The notes under the pieces were generated by a model. That model was not told where the DNA came from. It saw only the letters and a program-made list of their open reading frames with translations, and made no database searches. The position numbers and the translations under genes were made by a program. A stretch of 64,000 nucleotides of DNA from Streptomyces sp. ISL-10 (GTDB taxonomy: Bacteria > Actinomycetota > Actinomycetes > Streptomycetales > Streptomycetaceae): the NCBI RefSeq assembly GCF_018614575.1, contig NZ_JAGGOJ010000032.1, positions 1-64,000 of the forward strand. The letters are read 5' to 3'. This document shows positions 26,671 through 35,594 of this stretch, one piece after another; positions within the stretch are counted from its first letter, which is position 1, and every line of letters begins with the position of its first letter.

Positions 26671-27342
26671 TCAGGGCTGGTTGGCGCGTTCCCATGCTTC
26701 CCGGATTTCCTGGGGGATCCGTCCGCGGGGCGGTACGTCGTAGCCGTTGGCGCGTGCCCATGAGCGGATTGCTCCGGTGTCGACGGGCTGCTCGTCGGAG
26801 ACAGGGCCGGGTTTCCAGAGAGTGGGGCGAGGCGTGAACTCCGGCGGCGTCTCAAGGAGGCTGGGCGGGAACTGGGGGACCTGGTGGTGCCGGCTGAGGA
26901 CGGAGACGAGGAAGGCCGTCAGGGTCCCGTCGTAGGTGAACCAGCGCGGGCCACGGGCTTCGTTGACCGCGATGTGCCAGCGGTCGGGGGCGGCCGCCGG
27001 GTCGGTGGCCCAGAAGAGATACTCGCCGTTGTCGGTCGAGCCGCAGGCGAAGAGCAGGTCGGGTTCGCAGGGGACGGGGTGCGTGCCCTGGTGGCGGTCC
27101 TTGCGCAGGTGGGCTCGGATCCGGCTGGGCATGGGCCCGGTGAGCTGGACGAACTTGGTCACCCCGTGGGGGTGGAAGAGGTGGATGTAGTCGCAGAACG
27201 TCCCGGGCCCGTACCGTTCGGCGAGCTGCTTGTAGTCCTGGGGCAGTGGCATGCCGAGCTCTGCTTCGACCACGTCCCAGCGGATGCTCACGGGCGAGTT
27301 GGGAGGCGGGCAGAGCCGCGTGAGGGTGGTGAGGGCGGTCAT
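26671..27342 (-). CDS. SMI1/KNR4 (SUKH) immunity-type protein with Lsr2-like C-terminal domain
   Basis: A 223-residue protein. Residues 1-160 fit the SUKH/SMI1-KNR4 superfamily: VEAELGMPLPQDYKQLAERY, GPGTFCDYIHLFHPHG, LLFACGSTDNGEYLFWATD and a WFTYDGTLTAFLVSVL helix. SUKH proteins are widespread immunity proteins for nuclease-type toxins. The last 36 residues (DTGAIRSWARANGYDVPPRG then RIPQEIREAWERANQ) match the C-terminal DNA-binding domain of the nucleoid protein Lsr2. The start ATG overlaps the stop of a toxin-like remnant (ATGA). The Lsr2-type tail suggests DNA binding, perhaps autoregulation; that is inference. Confidence 0.75.
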   Translation of the reverse strand: MTALTTLTRLCPPPNSPVSIRWDVVEAELGMPLPQDYKQLAERYGPGTFCDYIHLFHPHGVTKFVQLTGPMPSRIRAHLRKDRHQGTHPVPCEPDLLFACGSTDNGEYLFWATDPAAAPDRWHIAVNEARGPRWFTYDGTLTAFLVSVLSRHHQVPQFPPSLLETPPEFTPRPTLWKPGPVSDEQPVDTGAIRSWARANGYDVPPRGRIPQEIREAWERANQP

Positions 27343-27506
27343 TGGATTCCTAGGCGGCGTCGGCGCTGCTGTGCTGCGTGGTCGGGGTTGGCGAAGTCGG
27401 TGTCGATGAAAACCGTTGGATCCGTCTGCCTCATGTAGATGCGCGACGGCATCGAGTCCGTCCTGTCGTCGCTGTACTCAAGGTAGACGCTGTAGTGAAC
27501 GGTCTG
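27339..27506 (-). pseudogene. C-terminal stub of a toxin-like protein
   Basis: The last 50 or so codons before the SUKH gene read VHYSVYLEYSDDRTDSMPSR, IYMRQTDPTVFIDTDFANPD and HAAQQRRRRLGIQ. This is polar, protein-like sequence ending four bases inside the immunity gene. Upstream it is cut exactly at the end of the 27507-29586 transposon. Its position before a SUKH protein makes a secreted toxin tail likely, but a small stand-alone protein is also possible. Confidence 0.45.
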
Positions 27507-27516
27507 AGCTTGTTCT

Positions 27517-29084
27517 TTAACCCTTCAACCGCTGTAGGGCGATAAGCGTCTTCTCGCGGCGGACGGTTTTGCCTACGCCATAGCGGGGTGCCCGGCGTGT
27601 GTTCCTGGTGCCGGGTGGTCGTCCAGGTCCCGGCCGGTGGGGTTTCGGTGCCCTGGCGGGACAGGGCATGTGCTGGCGGAGGTTCCGAAACGTCCGGCGG
27701 ACCCGGGCAGGGGTGAGTCGGCTCGGTGCGGCCGGCTTCTCCCACGGGTGCCGCAGGTCGCGGGCCAGCGGGCGGGCGAGCCGGAGCTGGGTGTATGCGG
27801 AGATGATCAGCCAGGTCCATCGGTCGGCCGCCTCCGGCTCCCGCAGTCGAGGCTTCGTCCAGCCCAGGGTCTGCTTGAACAGCCGGAATGTGTGCTCCAG
27901 GTCGAAGCGTCGCAGGAACGCCTGCCAGACCCGGTCGACGTCTGCGTGGCTGGAGCCCGTCCTCGAGGACCACAGCCACACCGCCGGCGCTTCACGCTCC
28001 TTCGATAGGTGCTCAACCTCTAGCCGGATCAACGTCCCCTCGATCAGGGGAAGTTCGCCTTCGTGGTCCAGCCAGGCGGCCCGGTGGGTCAGCCGCGGGT
28101 GGACCCGGTCCCACGCCTGTGTGACGGCCTTGCCGTAGTTCGTGGTGGCCGTGTGGGTGGTGAGCGCGGGGTCGGGCCAGGTCTCCGGTTTGGCGAAGCG
28201 GAACTCCGGACCGTGCTTGGGCGGTCGGCCGCCCTTGGGGTCGTAGACCCGGGGCGGCTTCGGTAACCGCATCACGCGGTCGCCGCGGATCCGCCCGATC
28301 AGCTCGACAGGCAGATCCCGCAGTACCCAGGCCAGGCGGGTCACGTCGTATCCGGCGTCCGTGACGATGACGATGTCCGGCTCGCCGGGCTGCCACTGCC
28401 CCGCGGCGATAAGCCGTTCGACGACGTCGCGGAGCTGGGCGGCAGTGACCGCCGTGGCGTCGTCGGCCGGGCCGAGCCGGACCGTGTCCAGGATCTGCGT
28501 CCACGATGTGGCGCCCATCTCCAGGACCGCGACGAACGAGTACGGCCAGCCCGGAATGAACTGCGAGGCCGTCTTCGCCCGACCATAAACATGGCAGAAC
28601 AGCCGGTCCGGTGAACACGGCGCGTCCGACCGGAGCCACGGCGAGACGTCCACCGCCAGTACCAGACGGCCGTCCGGGAACCGGGGCAGCGGCAGGCCGG
28701 CAAGCAGCGACAGCAGCCGCCCGGTGTCGATCCGGCCGCGGTTCAGGGCGTCGTACATCGCGCCGTGCCCGCGCCGGTGCTCGGGCAGCAGCGTCAACTC
28801 CACCGCGAATGCACCGCACCTGGCGCACACAACACCGCATCCGACAGTTCGAACAGCTCGTCGCCCCGCAGGGTCAGACACGCGTACAACTCGTCCCGAA
28901 AGCGTGACGCTTCCGCGAACGCCTCGCCCGCAGCGGCTTCAGACAGCAGACTCACCCTCACGGCCTTCGTCGTGGTCAGTGCACCTTGGTCGGAGCACAT
29001 GATCAGACGGAGGCCGCCTCGGCGTCCGGCACATGACCATGTGGGCGAAGCAGTTCGAGAGGCTGTTCGAGGCGTGAGGACCAC
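27517..29084 (-). pseudogene. NF041680-type (IS701/IS4-like) transposase with one frameshift
   Basis: The main frame (28881 to 27517) holds the DDE transposase: AMYDALNRGRIDTGRL, LVLAVDVSPWLRSDAPCSPD (first catalytic Asp), IVIVTDAGYDVTRLAWVLRD (second), and VWQAFLRRFDLEHTFRLFKQ (Glu region), then TWLIISAYTQLRLARPLARD. The N-terminal 60 residues (SLLSEAAAGEAFAEASRFRD then ELYACLTLRGDELFELSDAV) lie in a different frame, ending at about 28794. One base is out of step near 28800. This could be a true frameshift mutation or an error. Apart from that the gene looks complete. Confidence 0.75.
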
Positions 29085-29495
29085 TCAGTCGGGCAGCGCG
29101 ACGGTGAGGTCCACCTCGACCAGCTGCCCTGCGAAGCCCAGCTGCGCAACCCCCAGGAGCGTGCTGGCGGACGTGAAGGCCGGACCGAGGGCGGAAGCGG
29201 TAAGCCGGTGCCAGGCGAGGCCCAGGTCCTCCCTGTCATCGCTCCGCACGTAGATCACCGAACGCACCACGTGCTGCGGCTGAGCATCCACCGCCGCGAG
29301 GGCAGCGAGTGCGTTCACGATGACCTGATCGACTTGCACGTCGAGGGAGCCCGCGCCGACGAGAGAGCCGCCCTGGTCGAGGGGACACTGCCCCGCCAGA
29401 TAAGCCGTTCGGCCGGTCTCCACCACGGTGATGTGGTGGTAGCCCGGCGTTTCATGCAACTGATCGGGGTTGATACGCCTGATCTTCGCTCTCAT
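29085..29495 (-). CDS. RidA-family protein
   Basis: A 136-residue protein of the RidA/YjgF family: YHHITVVETGRTAYLAGQCP, LDVQVDQVIVNALAALAAVD, HVVRSVIYVRSDDREDLGLA, then STLLGVAQLGFAGQLVEVDL. Canonical RidA deaminases that remove 2-aminoacrylate carry an Arg near residue 105. Here that segment reads RLTASALGPAFTSASTLLGV, so the Arg seems missing and the enzyme activity is doubtful. ATG 29495 lies 75 bases inside the right end of the transposon, and the stop is immediately before the transposase frame. It probably moves as cargo. Confidence 0.75.
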   Translation of the reverse strand: MRAKIRRINPDQLHETPGYHHITVVETGRTAYLAGQCPLDQGGSLVGAGSLDVQVDQVIVNALAALAAVDAQPQHVVRSVIYVRSDDREDLGLAWHRLTASALGPAFTSASTLLGVAQLGFAGQLVEVDLTVALPD

Positions 29496-29700
29496 GCCGC
29501 GAGTCTGACTACTCTGCCCCCGACACGCACCGAAATTTGCCCCACCGCGCGACTGTCCGACGCCGCGCGAGGTTAAAGAACAAGCTGGGTAGCTGTTGTC
29601 GTACCGAACCTGAGGACGGCGTTTTCGCTGGTCAGGCATAGGGGCGGTGTTTTCGTGGGAGCCGTGGCCTGTCGTTTTGTCGCTCCCTGGGAGGTCACGG

Positions 29701-30234
29701 ATGCTGTCTGTCGTCGGACGACTGGAACAGCACGAACTGGCCGCTCGCCGTCGAGTCGACGGGCTGCGGGAGGAGGCCGACCGTATCCAGGCCGAGCTGG
29801 CCGTGGCCGTGCAGGAATGGCAGGAGTGGGCGATTGCCCGCAGGCGGGTCGATACGGTGCTGGCTCCGGACGGCGGCACCACCGCCGACACGGAGGTCAC
29901 CCCGGATCCGCAGGACGCGGACGCGCAGGCGCCCCGGGATGCGGCGAAGCCAAAGTCGCAGGTGCCAATGTGGCGCCAGGGGCTGGCCTGGTCCGTGCTG
30001 TCGGTGGACTACCAGCGCATCCTCAAGGCGCTCGCGGACCGCCTCCGGCTCGGTCAAGGTCCGCTGACCTGCCAGGAGAGGGCCGCCGCGTTCGGTATGG
30101 ACGTGGTGCCGGCGCGGGTGGAGGCATTGCGGTCGAAGGCGAAACGCCTGGTCGCCCGCGGCTGGCTGCTCGAGCTGGGGCCGGGCCGGTTCACGCTCGC
30201 CGAGGGCGTGGCCGGGCCAGGCGGCGGGTCATGA
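29701..30234 (+). CDS. IS-associated hypothetical protein with coiled coil and winged-helix-like end
   Basis: A 177-residue protein. Residues 1-55 are a predicted coiled coil (LEQHELAARRRVDGLREEAD, then IQAELAVAVQEWQEWAI). A Pro/Ala linker follows, then a C-terminal domain of about 75 residues with winged-helix features: WSVLSVDYQRILKALADRL, PLTCQERAAAFGMDVVPARV, then LRSKAKRLVARGWLLELGPG. The ATG follows GGGAGGT at 29688. Similar proteins are frequent near IS elements in Streptomyces and probably bind DNA or help the transposase, but no activity is known. Its 3' end overlaps the IS5 relic on the other strand. Confidence 0.6.
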   Translation: MLSVVGRLEQHELAARRRVDGLREEADRIQAELAVAVQEWQEWAIARRRVDTVLAPDGGTTADTEVTPDPQDADAQAPRDAAKPKSQVPMWRQGLAWSVLSVDYQRILKALADRLRLGQGPLTCQERAAAFGMDVVPARVEALRSKAKRLVARGWLLELGPGRFTLAEGVAGPGGGS

Positions 30235-31110
30235 GCAGGATCATCGACCAGTAGACCATCGCCTCGGCGCCGGTGGCGCGTCGCTCATAGTCGCGTGCCA
30301 GGCGGCGGGTGCGCATCAGATGGGCAACGCTCGACGATCCACCGCTTGGGCAGCACCACGAACCCCTTCTGGTCGTCGTTGCGCTTGACGATCGTAAGGA
30401 CCAGCCCGAGCGCGGCCAGGCAGTACTCGACGAGGCTGCCGGTGTAGCCGCCATCAGCCCATACCAGGGCCAGCAGGTGGTGGGCGTCGGCGACTTGCCG
30501 CAGCAGGACTTGGCCGGCGGTGCGGTCGGCGGTGTCCGCGGCGGTGACCATCACGCCCAGCAGCAGGCCGAGCGTGTCGACCACGACGTGCCGCTTGCGG
30601 CCGTTAGCTTGCCGCCGTCAAACCCGCGACTGTCCGATCCGACGACGGCATCCGCCTTGACCGACTGCGAGTCGATCACGCCGGCCGTCGGCTCGGCGTC
30701 CCGCCCCAGCTCCTCGCGGACCTTGGCGCGCAGTCGGTCGTGGAACTCCTTGACCAGGCGTGGTCGCGCCAGCGGCGGAAGAACGCGTATACCCGGTCCC
30801 ATGGCGGGAAGTCCGCCGGCATCGCCCGCCACTTGATGCCGTTGTCCACGAGATACCGGATCGCATCGAGTATCGCCCGGTGGCAGTACGCCTCCGGCTG
30901 GCCTCCCCGGCCGCGCAGCCAGCCCGGCACCGGCAGCAGCGGCCGGATGGCCGTCCACTCCGCGTCCGTCATGTCCGTCGGGTAACGCGGCTGCCGGGAC
31001 CCGTTGTCGGCGGCGTTTCCGAACCGGTGAGCCAGACAGTCACACTCCAGGGCGACCGAACTGGACTGTCCGGCCATCGACACGGAACACTGCGGCACCG
31101 GGGGCCTCCT
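30191..31110 (-). pseudogene. IS5-family transposase, multiply frameshifted
   Basis: The order of motifs is that of an intact IS5 protein: RYPTDMTDAEWTAIRPLLPV, LDAIRYLVDNGIKWRAMPAD, PPWDRVYAFFRRWRDHA, EEL GRDAEPTAGVIDSQSVK (first Asp), VDTLGLLLGVMVTAADTADR, then GLVLTIVKRNDDQKGFVVLP and RTRRLARDYERRATGAEAMV. At least three frame changes separate them. The transposase signature GRDAEP...IDSQSV identifies the subgroup also seen at 32761-33330. Confidence 0.8.
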
Positions 31111-31242
31111 GCTGCTGCTCGGTGATTCGACACCAACGAGCTGCTCAGGAGGCCCTTTCCTCACGCGTGATCGCCCACCAACTCATCCTGCCCAGGCCCC
31201 TGTTCGATCTGAAATGACCACGATCGGAAGCATGACTGCTCC

Positions 31243-31998
31243 TCAGCTCGAACGAGCAACGACCTGTCCGACGACGGAGAAGCGCCTTTCGCACTGTGGG
31301 CAGGTTGCCTCGCCGAAGGCATAAGTCAGGGCGTGCGCCACATCCTCGTGGCCGTCCGCCAGGGCTAGCTCGTAGAGGCGGCGGCCGAGGCCGTCGAGGG
31401 TGCGGGGGGCGGCCGTGTGGAGAGGGAGGGTTTCGGCGTCCTCGGAGAGGGCGTAGTCCTCCGACGTGCTGAAGAAGCCCCGCTCACCAACGATCACCCA
31501 TACCACCGCGCAGCAATCTGGATCGGGACAATCAAGCTCGTACTCCTCGCTGACGATGCCCCAGATCAGGTCCTCTGCCCAGTGGATGTCGCCCTCCAGG
31601 TTCAGGACCGTCTCAAGCAGGTGGCAATAGTCGTTCCGGTCAGCGGTGGCCTGCCGCCACCGGTTCGAAGCGGCCAGCAAGCGTGCGACTTCGGGCGCGT
31701 GCTGATCCCGTAGTTTCCGGGTCTCGTATCGCTGGTCGGCCTGAACAAGGAGGGCACCGGCCAGGTGGAGGGCCGCAGCCGCCGTGTCGGCGTCGTCCCC
31801 CTCAGCCATGTCCATCAGCGCGGGCAGTACCAGCGGATGGGACACCTCGAGGGAACCGTTGTGATAGAGCTCCGTCCACAAGTCGCTCCAGGCCTGACCG
31901 TCCCGACCGGTGGCGGCACGGTCCAGCAGGGTGGTCAGGCGGCCGGAATCGGCGTCGTCTGCATGGGGAACCGGGGAACTCCTCGTCATCTCTGACAT
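31243..31998 (-). CDS. hypothetical protein with C-terminal zinc-ribbon-like Cys motifs
   Basis: A 251-residue acidic protein. The N-terminal two-thirds are helical (LVLPALMDMAEGDDADTAAA, then ALHLAGALLVQADQRYETRK, RNDYCHLLETVLNLEGDIHW). Near residue 155 there is CPDPDCCAVVWVIVGERGFF, and the C-terminus has CPQCERRFSVVGQ. The four-Cys arrangement could bind zinc. ATG 31998 is preferred because CCGGAG lies about 10 bases before it; an in-frame ATG at 32028 has no better site. Function not known; genes of this type often sit among toxin-immunity relics. Confidence 0.6.
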   Translation of the reverse strand: MSEMTRSSPVPHADDADSGRLTTLLDRAATGRDGQAWSDLWTELYHNGSLEVSHPLVLPALMDMAEGDDADTAAAALHLAGALLVQADQRYETRKLRDQHAPEVARLLAASNRWRQATADRNDYCHLLETVLNLEGDIHWAEDLIWGIVSEEYELDCPDPDCCAVVWVIVGERGFFSTSEDYALSEDAETLPLHTAAPRTLDGLGRRLYELALADGHEDVAHALTYAFGEATCPQCERRFSVVGQVVARSS

Positions 31999-32241
31999 CC
32001 AAGCAGACTCCGGAGGTCCTGGCTTCATGCCCGTCGCGGCCGGAAATTACCCAATCGAGTTCCCGTACTCGAACCAATGCTCACTGTGATCGATAGAGCA
32101 ACGGCTTCTCAGTGCCGTGAACGAACTCCGGCGGTTTTAAAGAGCGTTTTGTCCCTGGCGGGGGTGTTCGAGAAGTGGACGGTCGGCTGCCGTTTGGGAT
32201 CGCTTCAAGCTGAGGAGGGGCAGCTCTGCCAAGATGGCGCC

Positions 32242-32748
32242 ATGTTCGACTTCGGTATCGCGGACTATCAGCCAATGTGGTTGGGCGGCCTTAGCGCCGT
32301 TGCGCGGGAGCATGGGGACCGCCTGCGTGGTCTTGCCGGCCGGACGCTCACGAGAGTCTGGATGGTCTGGGACCTCCAGGATGACGAGTGGTTCTGCGAC
32401 TGCCCTGTGCTGTTCGACTTCGACGGTGAACGGGTCGAGGTCAACCATCAGAAATTCGGCGATCTCTCCCTCACGTGGAACATGACTGACCCCACCAGTC
32501 CGGTCCTGTGGCCGGGCTGCGACCTGCAGTGGCGTCCCGAACCTCTTCCCGGACTCCATGCTCTGCGGGGGCTGCCGCTCAAGGGGGCCGAACTTCTCGA
32601 GTGGACAGGGAGAGACGTCGCTCAGGGCAGCATCGACGTCAGTTTCGCCTTCGAGACGGGCCGGGTGACCGTCTTCAACGCCCTCGACGAGAACGGGCTG
32701 AGCTTCGCACCTCCCGGTCCGAGCCAGCGGTCCCACCTGTTCCACTGA
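32242..32748 (+). CDS. hypothetical protein, immunity-like
   Basis: A 168-residue acidic cytoplasmic protein: MFDFGIADYQPMWLGGLSAV, LTRVWMVWDLQDDEWFCDCP, VLFDFDGERVEVNHQKFGDL, then WTGRDVAQGSIDVSFAFETG. The beta-rich pattern resembles small immunity proteins. It is the mirror-image neighbour of the gene at 31243-31998, with which it is divergent. The frame runs upstream to 32077, but the ATG at 32242 gives the first sensible N-terminus; AGGAGGGG lies 25 bases upstream, too far to be a good ribosome site. Confidence 0.55.
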   Translation: MFDFGIADYQPMWLGGLSAVAREHGDRLRGLAGRTLTRVWMVWDLQDDEWFCDCPVLFDFDGERVEVNHQKFGDLSLTWNMTDPTSPVLWPGCDLQWRPEPLPGLHALRGLPLKGAELLEWTGRDVAQGSIDVSFAFETGRVTVFNALDENGLSFAPPGPSQRSHLFH

Positions 32749-32760
32749 CAGACTCGGCGT

Positions 32761-33330
32761 TCAGGTATCACGCCAGTCCGGGGTGGATTCCCTTGTGAGC
32801 CTGCGGCTTATCAGGTCGACCATCGCCAGCTTGATCATGGCTTCGGAGCGGTGAGGGTGGGTCTCGTAGTCGCGGGCGAGGCGGCGGTGGTGCATGAGCC
32901 GGCCGAAGGTCCGCTCGACGACCCAGCGCCGCGGGATGACTATGAACCCCTTCTGTCCGGGGTCCCGGCGGACTACGTCGACGTCGATGCCGAGGGTGGC
33001 GCCGTGGTCGATGGCCTTGGTGCGGTAGCCGGTGCCGGTCCAGGCCTTGGTCACGCACGGGTGGGCCTGTGCGACCTGCGAGAGCACCTGGATGCCGCCG
33101 GCGTTGTCGGAGACGCTCGCGGCGGTGACTAGCACGGCCAGGAGAAGGCCGAGGGTGTCGCCGCCGATGTGGCGCTTGCGCTCTGCGATCTTCTTGTCCG
33201 CCTCGACGCCCTGGCCGGCGGCCGGCACGTTGCGGAGGTCTTGACGCTCTGGGCGTCCCGCACGCACGCGGTCGGTTCAGCGTCGCGGCCCTCGGCCTCA
33301 CGGACCAGTCGCCGCAGAGCCCCGTCGAGT
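32761..33330 (-). pseudogene. IS5-family transposase, 5'-truncated
   Basis: Reading leftwards, RLVREAEGRDAEPTACVRDA gives the first catalytic Asp region, then after a frame change NVPAAGQGVEADKKIAERKR, HIGGDTLGLLLAVLVTAAS and KAIDHGATLGIDVDVVRRDP. The end is WVVERTFGRLMHHRRLARDY and the normal C-terminus ending PDWRDT. The N-terminal quarter is missing. Confidence 0.8.
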
Positions 33331-33354
33331 TGGTCGAAGATACGACTCTGTCCG

Positions 33355-33434
33355 CCCGCTCCGAAGGCGTGATCCACCTCGCCATCACCGACCTCATGGC
33401 CCGCCGCCTCACCGGCGAAGCCGCCGTCTCCTAG
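33355..33434 (+). pseudogene. IS5-family transposase, C-terminal scrap
   Basis: SEGVIHLAITDLMARRLTGE then AAVS and a stop match the very end of the same transposase subgroup (AMIKLAMVDLISRRLT) but on the opposite strand. Two copies of the IS have therefore recombined head to tail here. Confidence 0.5.
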
Positions 33435-33630
33435 CGCGACCCGACCTACCGGAATCAAACATCCAATTCCCGGATGAGACATCGGGCAAAAACGGCCTCT
33501 ACGGCGTTGCTCGAATCGTTGAGCCGTACCGGCTACTCGGCTGCCCTCGCACGAACGCCGCCGCTCAGGCAAGGCACCTGGCCTCGCGTACCCGGACACC
33601 TGGAAATCCGTTCCCCGTCGCGGGGAGTCC

Positions 33631-33652
33631 CGCGGGGATGGCGATCCCCGCG
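33631..33652. terminator. hairpin, probable terminator of the phosphatase gene
   Basis: CGCGGGGA and TCCCCGCG form a perfect 8-bp stem with a 6-base loop, about 80 bases after the stop of the gene on the minus strand. Confidence 0.5.
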
Positions 33653-33731
33653 TTCCGGGCATTCGTCAGCCGCGGTTCTGTCCTGCGTCTGGTGCATGCC
33701 CTTCCCGAACCCGAAGTGCAGACCCTGCGGG

Positions 33732-35465
33732 TCAGATGGGCGGCCCGTCCTCCGAAGGAACGCGCACGACCAGGAGGGCGACGTCGTCGTCGTTGTCTTC
33801 GGGACGGGCCCTTTCCATGAGGAGATCGGTGAAGCCCTCCAGGGGCCGGTGGGCCAGAGAGGCGGCATTACGGCGCAGCCTCTCCAGGCCTTCGTCCAGT
33901 GAACGGCCGGGCGATTCGATCAGGCCGTCGGTGTAGAGCACCAGAGTGGACAGCGGCGGCAGGACGACCGTTGCATCCTCGCGGGGCATGCTGATGTGGG
34001 TGCCGAGAAGGAGGCCGTGCCCGTCCGTGAGGTAGCGGCTCTGACCGTCGTGCGTGACCAGCAGAGGCGGCGGGTGGCCGGCATTCGTCCAGCGCAGCGT
34101 CCACTGTCCCATGGCGTCCGTCTCCAGCCGGCCGAAGATCATGGTGGCCATCTCGACCTCGGAGATGTGGGGAACGGCCTCGTCGACATGGCTGACCACC
34201 ACGCTGGGCGGTTCCTGGTGCGACCAGGCATAGGCCCGCAGGATGTTGCGGAGCTGGGCCATGTCGGCCGCTGCGTCCAGGTCGTGCCCGACGACGTCGC
34301 CGATGACCACGGCGAGGGCCTGGTCAGGAAGGTAGAAGGCGTCGTACCAGTCGCCGCCCACCTGGGACGCGTGCGGCGCGGGCAGGTAGCGGGTGGCCAT
34401 CTCGAGGCCCGGTACGCGGGGCATCTGGGGCAGCAGGTGACGCTGCATGGTCTCGGCGACCTTGCGCTGGCGCTGGTAGAGACGTGCGTTGTCGAGTGCC
34501 AGACCGGCGCGGCGGGCGATGTCCTCCAGCAGCGGGATGTCAGCGCCGGTGAAGGATTCTGGGCGGTCGGATCTGCCGAGGGTCAGAGCCCCGAGGACTT
34601 CTCGGAGGCCGCGGATGGGCGCGATGACCGCAGAGTGCATGTGCGTGCTGTCGAACAGCCTGCGCTGTTCGACGGCAATGCCGGAGTCGGGCGGGCCCTG
34701 GTACGTCTCGGGCGTCGCCAGGGTGGACCCCGCTCCCCGCAGCGCCCGGGACAGCGGCTGGGGAGAGGCCTGGGGAACTGGCGGCATGGCTCCCTCCAAG
34801 TCCTTGCGGCGCACCAGGCGGCCGCCCTCCTCGTGCGCGACCACGGTGCGCCAGACCTCGTCGTTGTCCCTGATCAGGTCGACGACCGCCCAATCCGCCA
34901 GCAGGGGAACGACCAGCCGAACCAGACGGTCAAGCGCCTCGTCGACATCCAGGGTGGAGGTGAGCTGGGTGGTGGTCTCGGCCAGCAGAGCCAGACGTTC
35001 CAGCTCCGACAGCAGCTCCACGCTGAGGGCCGGGCCCTGCAGCGACGACCCGGCGGAATCGTGCTCGTGGAAGACCACCAGGGCGCCCACTTCGTCGGCA
35101 CTGATGCGCAAGGGGGTCGCCAGCCAGGACATCGCCAGCAACGTCCCGTCACCGCGCTCGAAGTAGCCCAGATCCTCCTGCCGGGTGCGTCGGGCGATGA
35201 AGGCTTCCATCATCGAGCACTCGCTCCTGGGAATGGTCATCCCGTTGCCGTCCCGGTGGAGGAAATCATGCGCATCCCGGCCCAGCAGGTCCTCGGCGCT
35301 CCGAGCCAGCAACGCCTCGGCCTCGCTGTTCAGCGCGACGATGGCGCCGCCGGCGTCCACCGCGTACGCGCCGGCCTTGAGCCCTGCCAGCCAGCTGCCG
35401 AGCCACAGTTGCAACGCAGCACCTTGTTCCCCGTCTCCCGCCCGACCACCACGTTGCGCGACCAT
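33732..35465 (-). CDS. PAS-GAF-SpoIIE (PP2C) serine phosphatase
   Basis: A 577-residue cytoplasmic signalling protein. A PAS-like domain (about residues 25-145; AYAVDAGGAIVALNSEAEAL, SEDLLGRDAHDFLH-type loop) is followed by a GAF domain (about 160-335; STLDVDEALDRLVRLVVPLL, LFDSTHMHSAVIAPIRGLRE). A PP2C/SpoIIE domain follows (about 350-575) with metal-binding motifs GGDWYDAFYL, VIGDVVGHDLDAAADMAQ, NAGHPPPLLVT and YTDGLIESPG. Such proteins dephosphorylate anti-sigma-factor antagonists in partner-switching pathways. No kinase domain or STAS partner is nearby. ATG 35465 follows GGAGGTGCGGGG; the frame is open further upstream. Confidence 0.9.
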   Translation of the reverse strand: MVAQRGGRAGDGEQGAALQLWLGSWLAGLKAGAYAVDAGGAIVALNSEAEALLARSAEDLLGRDAHDFLHRDGNGMTIPRSECSMMEAFIARRTRQEDLGYFERGDGTLLAMSWLATPLRISADEVGALVVFHEHDSAGSSLQGPALSVELLSELERLALLAETTTQLTSTLDVDEALDRLVRLVVPLLADWAVVDLIRDNDEVWRTVVAHEEGGRLVRRKDLEGAMPPVPQASPQPLSRALRGAGSTLATPETYQGPPDSGIAVEQRRLFDSTHMHSAVIAPIRGLREVLGALTLGRSDRPESFTGADIPLLEDIARRAGLALDNARLYQRQRKVAETMQRHLLPQMPRVPGLEMATRYLPAPHASQVGGDWYDAFYLPDQALAVVIGDVVGHDLDAAADMAQLRNILRAYAWSHQEPPSVVVSHVDEAVPHISEVEMATMIFGRLETDAMGQWTLRWTNAGHPPPLLVTHDGQSRYLTDGHGLLLGTHISMPREDATVVLPPLSTLVLYTDGLIESPGRSLDEGLERLRRNAASLAHRPLEGFTDLLMERARPEDNDDDVALLVVRVPSEDGPPI

Positions 35466-35594
35466 TTCCCCGCACCTCCGCACTCGCGCCAGCGAGCTTG
35501 ACTGGCTGCTTCCCGTGCCCGGGCCGGGCACCCGCACCGCTGTTGTCCTCGCCTGCCGGGATTAAGTACGCCGACGAACTCATCTCCTCGCGGC

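Larger units (their letters stand above)
27507..29586. mobile_element. transposon with 16-bp terminal inverted repeats carrying a RidA gene
   Basis: AGCTTGTTCTTTAACC at 27507-27522 and its exact reverse complement at 29571-29586 bound a 2.08-kb unit containing an NF041680-type transposase and, upstream of it in the same direction, a RidA-family gene. The transposase stop codon lies inside the left repeat. No clear target duplication is visible. The presence of RidA inside the repeats suggests a passenger gene. Confidence 0.5.

Noticed and set aside
33996..35501. 501-codon open frame opposite the SpoIIE phosphatase
   Set aside because: Shadow of the real gene, which shows PAS, GAF and PP2C motifs on the other strand.
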